Assembly: GCA_903913345.1 (NCBI GenBank) | Contig: CAIWLA010000682.1 | Location: 1 to 9,842, forward strand | Direction of reading: 5' to 3' | DNA length: 9,842 nt | Origin: an uncultured Magnetococcales bacterium | Lineage (GTDB): Bacteria; Pseudomonadota; Magnetococcia; Magnetococcales; Magnetaquicoccaceae | In this document: positions 1 to 6,564 of the stretch, piece by piece | Layout of the letters: each line of letters starts with the position of its first letter | Position numbering within the stretch: position 1 is the first letter of the stretch | Notes under the pieces: model-generated | The model's database searches: none | What the model was told of the DNA's origin: nothing | The model's input: only the letters and a program-made list of their open reading frames with translations | Made by a program: the position numbers and the translations under genes

Positions 1-2
1 CG

Positions 3-137
3 GGTAATCACGGTATGGAAATCCAGTGCGACGAGGAAGTCCCTTTTCCCGAATCCCGCCACTTCTATTCCACCAACAAGTTGGGCCCCATGTGGGGCTC
101 GACTTATCTGGCGGAGAGAGAGTCCGTCATACATTGA
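3..137 (+). CDS. C-terminal fragment of an unidentified protein
   Basis: An open frame enters from the left edge and ends at TGA 135-137, giving about 44 residues with a natural composition (start GNHGMEIQCDEEVPFPES, end YLAERESVIH). The other two plus frames look less protein-like: frame 2 meets a stop at once, and frame 1 is serine/proline/arginine rich. I do not recognise the family. It lies just outside the integrase and its repeat-bearing leader, so it may be the chromosomal gene next to the insertion point, or the last gene of the element's other arm. The start is outside the window. Confidence 0.4.
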   Translation, partial: GNHGMEIQCDEEVPFPESRHFYSTNKLGPMWGSTYLAERESVIH

Positions 138-229
138 AGCACTGACGTTCATCTGTGTTTGCCAAAGAGTATTCAAAATCAAATGATATAAACACTACCG
201 AATGAAAAATTGCACTCAAGAACACCAGA

Positions 230-253
230 GAGCAGGGATGAGCAGGGACGAGC
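230..253. repeat. 10-bp tandem repeat upstream of integrase
   Basis: GAGCAGGGAT (230-239) is followed directly by GAGCAGGGAC (240-249) and a partial third unit GAGCA, then a run of nine A. It lies in the integrase leader. Short direct repeats here could be integrase arm-type sites or directionality-factor sites; that role is inferred from position only. Confidence 0.6.
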
Positions 254-261
254 AAAAAAAA

Positions 262-285
262 AGTATGGGTAGAAGTATGGGTAGA
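262..285. repeat. Two perfect 12-bp tandem repeats, candidate integrase arm sites
   Basis: AGTATGGGTAGA occurs twice head to tail (262-273 and 274-285), ending 33 bp before the integrase ATG. As far as I recall, similar GTATGGGTA-type direct repeats often precede P4-type integrase genes next to the attachment site, which is consistent with attL lying between 138 and 300. No core site can be assigned without the opposite junction. Confidence 0.6.
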
Positions 286-318
286 AATGAGCCATAATAT
301 CTACAACATGGAGTTCGA

Positions 319-1599
319 ATGGGAGCAGGCCGATACAGATTGACCGCACCCAAGGTGGCCAACTACTGCAAGCCTGGCTATCTGCTTGATGGTGGTGGGC
401 TGTACCTCCAAGTAACGCGACGCGCTCCCGCAAAACCAAAGGAGAAGCGTAATAAACAGTCAGATGAAGTCGCGAAATCGTGGGTGTTTCGATATCGGGA
501 CAGGGTCACGCACAAACTGAGAGAAATGGGCCTGGGTTCATACTCAGATGTCTCCTTGGAGAAGGCTCGGGAATTGGCTCAGAAGAAGAGAGATCTCCTT
601 CACGATGGGAAAGACCCGATTGCCGAGCGAAAGAAAAAGCTCATAGAGATCAAAGCCGAAGAAGCCAAGTCCATTACCTTCGATGAGGCGGCTGCAAAGT
701 GCATTGCAGCAAAACGTGGTGGCTGGACGAATGCAAAGCATGCGGATCAGTGGACAAATACCCTGGCCACCTATGCCTCACCGGTCATTGGTCATCTGCC
801 CGTTTCAGTGGTCGATTTAGCATTGGTACTGGATATTTTGGAACCAATATGGATGACCATAAATGAAACAGCGTCAAGAGTGCGACAGCGAATCGAGTCG
901 GTTCTCTCTTGGTCTAAAGTGAAAGGGTACAGAGAAGGTGAAAATCCAGCGCGATGGCGCGGCCACCTGGATCAGATTCTCGCTCCGCCTTCGAAGGTAA
1001 AAACAGTTGAGCATCATCGGGCCATGCCTTACCGGGAGATGGGTGATTTCATTGTTTCATTACGAAGAGAAAATGGAATTTCACCAAGGGCTCTAGAGTT
1101 CACTATTCTCACGGCAGCGCGGACAGCGATGACCATTGGGGCTACCTGGAGTGAAATTAATTTTGAGAAGAAGTATTGGATAATTCCAGCGGATCGCATG
1201 AAGGGTAGAAAGGCCCATAAGGTCCCGCTTTCACCTCGGGCTTTGGTGATTCTGAAAGGCATGCAAATAGGGGAGAAGGGTTCATTCATCTTTCCTGGGG
1301 TGAAACCACATTCCCATTTGTCCTCAGGGTCGATGGACAAACTCTTGCAAGAAGATATGGCCCGAATCGATGCTACTGTGCACGGATTCCGGTCCACATT
1401 CCGCGACTGGGCTGGTGAGGAAACGAACTTTCCCAGAGATGTAATCGAACACGCCCTTGCACACCGTCTAAAGGATAAGGCGGAGGCCGCATACGCCCGA
1501 GGCACATTGTTCAAGAAACGAATCGAACTGATGAACGCTTGGGAGGAATTTTGCGGAGCCCCAAGCATAGGTTTGAAAACGCATGAGGAAGTCACTTAG
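319..1599 (+). CDS. int: P4-type tyrosine integrase (site-specific recombinase)
   Basis: This 426-residue protein should catalyse integration and excision of the element by strand exchange through a covalent 3'-phosphotyrosine link. Residues 1-110 match the DUF4102-type N-terminal arm-binding domain (GYLLDGGGLYLQV near 20-32, then the MGLGSYSDVSLEKAREL segment). Residues 120-220 form the core-binding domain. The catalytic domain shows the family pattern: Arg268 (LTAARTAMTIGATW), Lys295 (RMKGRKAHKVPLS), His355-x-x-Arg358 (HGFRSTFRDWA), His382 (ALAHR) and the nucleophile Tyr392 (AYARGTLF). Length is typical and the gene looks intact. One small departure is AMTIGATW, where relatives usually have an acidic residue two places before the Ile/Val. 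The ATG at 319 is supported by GGAG at 310-313; an ATG at 308 is out of frame. The 3' end overlaps the convergent M16 gene by 8 bp. Confidence 0.95.
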   Translation: MGAGRYRLTAPKVANYCKPGYLLDGGGLYLQVTRRAPAKPKEKRNKQSDEVAKSWVFRYRDRVTHKLREMGLGSYSDVSLEKARELAQKKRDLLHDGKDPIAERKKKLIEIKAEEAKSITFDEAAAKCIAAKRGGWTNAKHADQWTNTLATYASPVIGHLPVSVVDLALVLDILEPIWMTINETASRVRQRIESVLSWSKVKGYREGENPARWRGHLDQILAPPSKVKTVEHHRAMPYREMGDFIVSLRRENGISPRALEFTILTAARTAMTIGATWSEINFEKKYWIIPADRMKGRKAHKVPLSPRALVILKGMQIGEKGSFIFPGVKPHSHLSSGSMDKLLQEDMARIDATVHGFRSTFRDWAGEETNFPRDVIEHALAHRLKDKAEAAYARGTLFKKRIELMNAWEEFCGAPSIGLKTHEEVT

Positions 1600-3073
1600 T
1601 CGGTGCCACGGACCCAAAAGGAGTGCAGGCCTTTGCTTGGGGCAACGAGAGCCCCACCTTGGCAAATTGAGGCAGAGTGGTGACCGTGTCCCCGGCGAGC
1701 AGGATAGTCATGGTGTCTGGATTCAAGACCCGTTGGGCTGACGCCAGGACCTGCGCGGCATCGAGCGCTTGGATGCGGGCACTGTAGGTCGCAAGGTGGT
1801 TCAGGGGAAGCCCTTTGCAGAAGTTGTCTCCCAGAAACGCTGCGGTGGCTTTGGCATCTTGAAGGGTGAGTACCAATTGATAGGCCAACATGGCCTTCCC
1901 CTTGGTCAGTTCCTCTTCAGAGATGGGCTCCCTTCGAATAAGGGTGAGTTCCTTCAGGATCTCGGCAACGGAAGCTCCTGTGGCTGAGGTCTTGACGCCG
2001 CCTTTGACCTGAAATGGGCCTGGCTGCGAACCGAAGGCAAAATTGCTATAAATTTCGTAACAATAGCCGTGGTTTTCTCGGAGATTGACCATGAGCCGGG
2101 TGATTACGGCATCGCCCCCCAGCACTGCGTTCAGGAGGGCCATGGCCGGGGCGTCCGGACTTGCTGACGTGACCCCCGGCTGTCCGACCATGAGGATGGT
2201 CTGGGGCTTGCCCGGAAACGCTACGGTAACCAGACGCGGTCGAGTGGCAGGAACGGGATCTGGCTTGGGTTGGAGCGAGTTGCTACGGCCTCCCCAACGC
2301 TTTCCGAAACGGGCCTCCAGGATGGGGAGGGCTGTGGCCTCCGTCACAGCGCCCACCACTACAAGTGCGCAGCCTTCGGGTGCACGACCTTCCAGAAAAG
2401 TACGTACGTCCTTCAATTTGGTCACGGCAATTGAATCGGGGGTGCCTAGGGCGGGGCGTCCTTGTGCGCCAGAGCCGTATAGGGCCGCGTGGAAAGCCAC
2501 ATCGGCGGCGTAGGCCGGGTCGGCGGACTGGGCCTGAAGCTGGGCGAGGCGGTGAGCCTTCACCTTGTCCAATTCCCCCGGATCCAGGTTGGGACGCAAC
2601 ACCAAGTCCGCCAGGAACCCAGTCAGGTCCTTGAACTGTGTGGGAAGGGCCGTCAGGGACACGAAGAGGCTGTCAGGGCCAGCACCGATGTCCAGGCTCG
2701 CACCCATGGCATCGGCCTTGGCCGCAACTTCAGCCTGGGAGCAGCCAGCGGACCCCGCTTCGAGCATGGCAGCGGAGAGCATGGCCAAACCGGGCAGGCG
2801 TTGAGGGTCAGCCAGTGTCCCCCACCGGCTCACGAAACGAAGGGAGAGGATGGGACTGCCGGGGCGGTTCAGAAGGAGTACCCGCAGACCATTGGCCAGT
2901 CGGATCTCCTTGGGGCTTGGGACGTGAAAGGGTTCGATCGGGGGCAGGGGTGGGCGTTTGGCCAGGAAGGCCTCGCCGGGATTCAGTGGGTCTACCGGTC
3001 CCACCGTGGGAGTCTGCGAGAAGACAGGAAGGGTCAAGGCGACTACGAAGGCCAAGGTCGTAATGCGGGTCAC
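1592..3073 (-). CDS. M16-family peptidase-like protein, non-catalytic subunit, secreted
   Basis: This 493-residue protein has a clear signal-peptide-like start (MTRITTLAFVVALTLPVFSQ), so it is probably exported to the periplasm. The rest follows the M16 (pitrilysin/PqqL) fold: a first domain with LANGLRVLLLNRPG at 59-72 and a second with the Arg/Tyr signature LRENHGYCYE (Arg332, Tyr337 or Tyr339). The zinc motif HxxEH is absent: the equivalent stretch reads GLAMLSAAMLEAG (95-107). It is therefore the inactive half of a two-subunit M16 protease, where the partner supplies zinc chemistry and this subunit supplies the Arg/Tyr substrate contacts. The start is GTG at 3073-3071, overlapping the TGA of the catalytic subunit gene (GTGA), which implies translational coupling and equal dosage. 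The 3' end overlaps the integrase gene by 8 bp in convergent orientation. Confidence 0.93.
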   Translation of the reverse strand: MTRITTLAFVVALTLPVFSQTPTVGPVDPLNPGEAFLAKRPPLPPIEPFHVPSPKEIRLANGLRVLLLNRPGSPILSLRFVSRWGTLADPQRLPGLAMLSAAMLEAGSAGCSQAEVAAKADAMGASLDIGAGPDSLFVSLTALPTQFKDLTGFLADLVLRPNLDPGELDKVKAHRLAQLQAQSADPAYAADVAFHAALYGSGAQGRPALGTPDSIAVTKLKDVRTFLEGRAPEGCALVVVGAVTEATALPILEARFGKRWGGRSNSLQPKPDPVPATRPRLVTVAFPGKPQTILMVGQPGVTSASPDAPAMALLNAVLGGDAVITRLMVNLRENHGYCYEIYSNFAFGSQPGPFQVKGGVKTSATGASVAEILKELTLIRREPISEEELTKGKAMLAYQLVLTLQDAKATAAFLGDNFCKGLPLNHLATYSARIQALDAAQVLASAQRVLNPDTMTILLAGDTVTTLPQFAKVGLSLPQAKACTPFGSVAPTK

Positions 3074-4398
3074 CGGGCACCTCCTTCAGTGGTGGGTTCG
3101 ACAATCACGACCACGCGCTCAGGGACGAAAAGCCGCTTGGCCATGGCCTGAATCGAGGCGGGGGTCACTGCTCGGTACCGGGCCTGATCCTGGGAAAGGG
3201 CGCTGGCATTCCCATAGTGGATGGCCAACTCGGTCAGCAGGAGTGCCCTCTGCTGGAAGTTTTCCAGCCTTCTGGCAAGTGCGGCATCATGCCGGTTCTG
3301 AGCCGAAACTACTTCGTCCGGGGTGGGCCCGTGGTCCGCCACGCGTACCAGTTCCTCATCCACGGCCTTTTGCACCTCGTCCAGGGTGTGCCCCGGTGCG
3401 ACCATGGCGTCGATCTGAAAAAACCCCTGGAGGTCTAGTCCATTCTGGAAGCCGCCGACGGAAGTAGCTAAGGCATCCCGATGAACAAGGCGCTCATAAA
3501 GACGGGAGGCCTTCCCTTCCACAAGTATAGTTGCCAGAAGGTCGCATTCGGCATCTCCGTCGGTGGTGCCCGCAGGACTGAGCCAAGCGATATACACCCT
3601 GGGGGCCTTGATTTGGTCCTTCAGGGCAATGCGCTTTTCTCGGGCTAGGGTAGCGGGTGGGGGGGAGAGGTGTGGGGCCAAGGATCTGGCTGGCAGAAAC
3701 CCGAAATACTTGTGGGCCAGTTTCAGCACTTCAGCCGGTTCAACATCACCGACTACTGACACGTTGGCATTGTTGGGTACATACCAAGTGGCGAAGAATG
3801 TCTTCACGTCAGACAGAGTGGCGGCCTCTAGGTCTTCTTGCGAACCGCCTGGCAACCAGGAGTAGGGATGGCCCTTTGGGAAAAGGGCCTCCATAAGGGC
3901 CCACCTGGCGTGGGCATAGGGACGGTTAAAGTCAGTCCGGTTCTCGTTGATAACCACTTCGCGCTGAGTGTCCAGTTTGGCTTGGGTCATGGTCGCGCCA
4001 ACCGAAGCTAGACGATCCGCTTCCAACCAGAACAATGTCTCTAAGAGGTTGCTGGGCCCCGTTTCGCCATAGTAGGTTCCATCTCTACGTGTAAACGCGT
4101 TGTTTTGACCACCTGAGGCTTCCATGATGGTGTCGAACTGAGGGTAGGGCACGTTTCGGGAGCCCATGAACATGAGGTGCTCGAACAGGTGGGCGAAGCC
4201 GGTACGCCTCGGCAATTCGTTTCGGGAGCCAACACGGAACCAGATGTTCACTGCAACCCCAGGGGCTGAGTGGTCAGGTGAGACGATGACGGTCATACCG
4301 TTTGGAAGCTTCTCCTGGATGGCAGTCAGCGAGAGCAGGGGCCTTGGGGAGACAGGCTCAGTTGGAATGGCTAAGGCGAGGATCAAGGGCAATAACAT
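3070..4398 (-). CDS. M16-family zinc metallopeptidase, catalytic subunit, secreted
   Basis: This 442-residue protein carries the inverted zinc motif HLFEH (His70, Glu73, His74) in GFAHLFEHLMFMGS, followed by the distal ligand region REVVINENR, where Glu152 is the expected third ligand. GGQNNAFTRRDGTYY (96-110) is the usual M16 substrate-strand region. The C-terminal half has the non-catalytic repeat domain with SRLYERLVHRDALATSVGG. The N-terminus (MLLPLILALAIPTEP) is hydrophobic and short, consistent with a signal peptide. The family degrades peptides or small unfolded proteins inside a clam-shell chamber made of two subunits. The start ATG at 4398 has a strong Shine-Dalgarno GGAGGT (complement of 4404-4409) five bases upstream. 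It is the first gene of the two-gene operon with the inactive subunit. The substrate cannot be inferred. Confidence 0.95.
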   Translation of the reverse strand: MLLPLILALAIPTEPVSPRPLLSLTAIQEKLPNGMTVIVSPDHSAPGVAVNIWFRVGSRNELPRRTGFAHLFEHLMFMGSRNVPYPQFDTIMEASGGQNNAFTRRDGTYYGETGPSNLLETLFWLEADRLASVGATMTQAKLDTQREVVINENRTDFNRPYAHARWALMEALFPKGHPYSWLPGGSQEDLEAATLSDVKTFFATWYVPNNANVSVVGDVEPAEVLKLAHKYFGFLPARSLAPHLSPPPATLAREKRIALKDQIKAPRVYIAWLSPAGTTDGDAECDLLATILVEGKASRLYERLVHRDALATSVGGFQNGLDLQGFFQIDAMVAPGHTLDEVQKAVDEELVRVADHGPTPDEVVSAQNRHDAALARRLENFQQRALLLTELAIHYGNASALSQDQARYRAVTPASIQAMAKRLFVPERVVVIVEPTTEGGAR

Positions 4399-4542
4399 GG
4401 GGGACCTCCAAGAATGTCTGTGCGGAGAGGGCGGATTCCGAAGAACGCCACCTCGCTTTCAACTACAAGCGGGTAATCACCCAACTTTATCCGGTAGGTG
4501 GTCTGGAATGACGGTAATGCTCTGGTAATCCAAGCTGACTCA

Positions 4543-4908
4543 CTACCGAATCCACCCATCGCAATGCATTTTCTTAGCCAGGAAATCCGCCCACCGCGAT
4601 TGAACCAGGTAACCGTCCAGGTTTTCCCTCTCTTGCTCAGTGAGCAAGGATTCATATTCAGGGTTGGCGGTGGGTTCGCCGTAATGAAGTTTCGCCATGA
4701 TCCGGCGGTAACCGATCTCATCAAAATCAGACACGATGCCTGATGTGCAGTCAGATGGGATTAGGTACGGGAGTTCAGCGGTCATGGATGGGGCCCTCAA
4801 TCGGCTCTCGATTTCAGCCTGGAACAGGCTCGCCCTGATGCTGGGGCGTTTTAAGAGCCACCGAAGGTGACTTAGGAGCCTGCCCAAACGAAGCGATCGG
4901 CTGCTCAT
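4543..4908 (-). CDS. Small protein of unknown function
   Basis: An open frame of 121 residues runs from ATG 4908-4906 to TAG 4545-4543. An in-frame TTG at 4917 would add three residues; GGAG lies 11 bases before the ATG and only two before the TTG, so ATG is preferred. The N-terminal third is basic and hydrophobic with an amphipathic look (SLRLGRLLSHLRWLLKRP). The C-terminal part is acidic then mixed (EYESLLTEQERENLDGYL, then WADFLAKKM). There is no recognised motif, membrane segment or cysteine pair. It lies on the same strand as the HTH gene upstream and the M16 operon downstream (144 bp gap), so it could be co-transcribed with either. Composition and a plausible ribosome site favour a real gene, but I do not know the family. 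Confidence 0.6.
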   Translation of the reverse strand: MSSRSLRLGRLLSHLRWLLKRPSIRASLFQAEIESRLRAPSMTAELPYLIPSDCTSGIVSDFDEIGYRRIMAKLHYGEPTANPEYESLLTEQERENLDGYLVQSRWADFLAKKMHCDGWIR

Positions 4909-4933
4909 GTTGGTCAAATCTCCAAGTTTTCCA

Positions 4934-4978
4934 CCGCCAATAGTGCCGAGAGAGTTGTTCTATCGGCTGTAACGGCAG
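4934..4978 (-). repeat. Periodic repeat, copy A (45 nt, degenerate)
   Basis: This copy starts CCGCCAATAGTGCCGA on the plus strand and ends CGGCTGTAACGGCAG. It aligns to copies B and C with one extra 3-nt step. Read on the minus strand it encodes LPLQPIEQLSRHYWR. The inverted ends are partly lost here (CCGCC against GGCAG). It lies 26 bp upstream of the ATG of the small unknown gene. Confidence 0.75.
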
Positions 4979-5116
4979 TGGCCCTTCGCCGTTTTTCAAT
5001 GGGTATTGATACTCCAACAGTTGGAGGTGTTGGTTTCAGGCAGGCCAATTGATTGATGGATCCAATGCTCTTTCTTTCCGGCAAGCGACCCGACGTCGTT
5101 CATCCCTATACAGGGC

Positions 5117-5158
5117 CTGCCAATGCTGCCGAAGGAATTCTATTGGCACTATTGGCAG
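5117..5158 (-). repeat. Periodic repeat, copy B (42 nt hairpin)
   Basis: CTGCCAAT at the left end pairs with ATTGGCAG at the right end, and TGCC pairs with GGCA inside, giving an imperfect hairpin. Read on the minus strand the copy encodes LPIVPIEFLRQHWQ. It starts 183 bp from copy A and 181 bp from copy C. Confidence 0.85.
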
Positions 5159-5297
5159 TGGTTCTAGGGGGCGATTCTCATTGAGGCTTGATGCCCTGTG
5201 ACTTGAGGCTGTTCCCCCTGGACTAATGGATTGGCTAGCCACTCCCCTGCCTCCCATCAGGTAGGCGCAGCAAAGTTGTGCAACCCCCATCCAAGGC

Positions 5298-5339
5298 CTG
5301 CCAATAGTGCCGAAGGATTTCCAATGGCTGTATTGGCAG
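5298..5339 (-). repeat. Periodic repeat, copy C (42 nt hairpin)
   Basis: The ends CTGCCAATA and TATTGGCAG form a perfect 9-bp inverted repeat, with a further GCC/GGC pairing inside. Read on the minus strand it encodes LPIQPLEILRHYWQ. It is 12 bp beyond the stop codon of the HTH gene and in the same frame as that gene, so the repeat peptide would be its C-terminal extension if the TGA at 5354-5352 were read through. Confidence 0.85.
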
Positions 5340-5351
5340 CGATGGACAGAT

Positions 5352-5810
5352 TCACTCCGATCCCGTGGATTCGTCTGGGGTCGAACTGGCTAGCCTAACT
5401 TTGGCCTCTCTCTTACCCATCCCCCGAACGGCTGAAATGACCACCAACTGTTGTCTACGGGGCTGAGTCGCCCCTGATTCCCAGTGATAGATGGTCTGAG
5501 CCGACACCCCGAGTAGCTCACCCATTTCGAATGCTGAAAGCCCCAGTCGTTGCCTGTGAGACGCGAATCCTTTTGAACTGAATCGAATGCTCCGGGAGTC
5601 TTCAGTCCCTGCAATTGGTGTCACCTTCTTGGAAGCTGTCTTCCCCTGACGGGCAAGCTGCTTATCGAGGGTGGATACGCTGCGCTTCAGAGTGGCAATA
5701 TCCGATCGGAACTGCGCGGATGCCTTCTTGAGGCCTTCAACCTCCTTTCTGGCTTCCTTCCTGGCTAGGCGAAGGATTTCATCCTTGAGAACTGATGCAA
5801 TGTTTGGCAT
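5352..5810 (-). CDS. Coiled-coil and helix-turn-helix DNA-binding protein (XRE-like)
   Basis: This 152-residue protein has two parts. Residues 1-55 are a charged heptad-like helix (KDEILRLARKEARKEVEGLKK, then DIATLKRSVSTLDKQLARQ) that should form a coiled-coil dimer or oligomer. Residues 82-120 are a helix-turn-helix of the XRE/Cro type, with LSAFEMGELLGVSAQTIYHW as the two helices and ESGATQP after the recognition helix. A basic linker (60-66) separates them. It probably acts as a transcriptional regulator of the local minus-strand genes or of the element. The ATG at 5810 has AGGAGTG upstream on the minus strand (TATAGGAGTGCATCGAC before ATG). The stop is followed in frame by repeat copy C. 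No operator is visible in its promoter region that matches the repeat ends. Confidence 0.85.
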   Translation of the reverse strand: MPNIASVLKDEILRLARKEARKEVEGLKKASAQFRSDIATLKRSVSTLDKQLARQGKTASKKVTPIAGTEDSRSIRFSSKGFASHRQRLGLSAFEMGELLGVSAQTIYHWESGATQPRRQQLVVISAVRGMGKREAKVRLASSTPDESTGSE

Positions 5811-5999
5811 GTCGATGCACTCCTATATGGATCTGGAATAACAAGACTACCGATTACTGGGGATGGTTTGGCCCCGAAGTGAAGATTATTGGTGTCGAAA
5901 ATGCTAGCGGACTGGCAACGGCTGAAATGATCCTCGCTTAGCGATCCCAACTTTGGGTCCCAGGGGGTTGCATCTGCGCTCGTGTGCGTCGGTTCGGCA

Positions 6000-6076
6000 C
6001 GAGAGGGAGGTCCGCCTTCCGCCCCATCCGCCAAAATTGGCGGCGGGGGCCCAACTCCAGGCTGACCTCCCTCTCG
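6000..6076. repeat. Nested long inverted repeat (cruciform-like)
   Basis: CGAGAGGGAGGTC (6000-6012) is the exact reverse complement of GACCTCCCTCTCG (6064-6076). Between them lies a second hairpin, CCGCCAA-AA-TTGGCGG (6028-6043), whose stem continues after a 2-base mismatch as GCCCC (6021-6025) with GGGGC (6046-6050). The total is a 77-nt nested structure in the divergent intergenic region. Confidence 0.85.
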
Positions 6077-6130
6077 CCCTCCGGGGCGCTGCCACCCAAG
6101 CCCACTGCCCGCTCGGCTACCCGATCCCCG

Positions 6131-6173
6131 GCTCCCGGTTCCCGGTCACCGGGTTCCGGTTCGCTCCCGGTTC
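6131..6173. repeat. GC-rich direct repeats with central dyad
   Basis: GCTCCCGGTTC occurs at 6131-6141 and 6163-6173, exactly 32 bp apart, with a shorter CCGGTTC at 6156-6162. Between them is the dyad CCCGGT-C-ACCGGG (6141-6153). The spacing is close to three helical turns, which would put the copies on the same DNA face. A protein-binding role is inferred only. Confidence 0.65.
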
Positions 6174-6279
6174 GGGGCTAGTGTTCTGCGCTACCTCACC
6201 GTTGGCAGGGCTGAGAACCGCGACTTGCGGCTCCCGCCCCTGAAGGGGACGCGCAGATGCCGCAGTCCATGGAGGAAGG

Positions 6280-6564
6280 ATGAACAAACATGAGATCCAA
6301 GCAGTGCTCAGAAGGTTCAAGGCCCTGGGCCTGGTAATCGGAGCCTTGATCCGGGAAGAGGACCTACGAGAGCGGCAATTGTTCTCGCTTTCTAGGTACT
6401 GCGGCCAACCTCTCCGGGAATTCCTGGCTGAGTCCGATCCTGATGAGGATCCAGTTCTGTATTGGGAGGCCATTCAGGCTCTTGAGGCTATGAGGGAGGA
6501 CCAGATATGGATTCAGCGTCATCAGGCAGGACTGGAATTACCGATCGTCGAATGGTGGTCGTGA
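6280..6564 (+). CDS. Small acidic helical protein, unknown function
   Basis: A 94-residue frame starts at ATG 6280 with GGAGG (6271-6275) four bases upstream. The protein is predicted mostly helical (HEIQAVLRRFKALGLVIGAL, then EDLRERQLFSLSRY), followed by an acidic loop ESDPDEDP and a tryptophan-rich C-terminus ending PIVEWWS. There is no recognised domain. The next gene starts inside its 3' end, so the two are an operon and probably translationally coupled. Its place just before the oriT-like region and mobC suggests an accessory mobilization or element-maintenance role, but nothing in the sequence shows that. Confidence 0.7.
   Translation: MNKHEIQAVLRRFKALGLVIGALIREEDLRERQLFSLSRYCGQPLREFLAESDPDEDPVLYWEAIQALEAMREDQIWIQRHQAGLELPIVEWWS

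Larger units (their letters stand above)
4909..5351. other. 443-bp intergenic stretch with ~181-bp periodic structure
   Basis: This gap between two same-strand genes contains the three hairpin repeats at starts 4934, 5117 and 5298. The sequence between copies also shows faint similarity from unit to unit: TTGAT followed by a GAGGTGTT- or GAGGCTGTT-like stretch after copies A and B, and a CATCC-rich end before copies B and C. A diverged tandem duplication of a ~181-bp unit is the simplest reading. Short minus-strand open frames cover copies A and B but have no supporting start signals. Confidence 0.6.
5811..6279. other. Divergent intergenic region rich in inverted repeats
   Basis: The region separates the minus-strand HTH gene from the plus-strand small genes, so promoters of both sets should lie here. 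I could not identify a convincing -35/-10 pair. It holds a nested dyad at 6000-6076, GC-rich direct repeats at 6131-6173, and a CCCC-TGAA-GGGG hairpin at 6237-6248. The open frames crossing it are proline/arginine rich and look non-coding. A replication origin, a second transfer site or a regulatory RNA are all possible. Confidence 0.5.

Noticed and set aside
1..11. CGGGTAATCAC shared with 4470-4480 as a possible attachment core
   Set aside because: An 11-base match is expected by chance several times in a window of this size, and it does not bracket a sensible element.
2085..3467. Several long plus-strand open frames opposite the M16 genes
   Set aside because: They are antisense shadows of the two well-supported M16 genes; glycine/arginine/proline-rich composition.
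4814..5017. Minus-strand 67-codon open frame containing repeat copy A
   Set aside because: It overlaps the better supported small gene starting at 4908 and has no start signal of its own.
5036..5290. Minus-strand 84-codon open frame containing repeat copy B
   Set aside because: No ribosome site and unnatural composition outside the repeat; described as part of the repeat array instead.
4934..5339. CRISPR array or integron attC sites
   Set aside because: Spacing of ~138 nt between cores is too long for CRISPR, the between-repeat sequences resemble each other, and attC consensus ends are missing.
5953..6243. Plus-strand 96-codon open frame
   Set aside because: Proline/arginine-rich product translated across inverted repeats, with no ribosome site; an artefact of GC-rich repeats.
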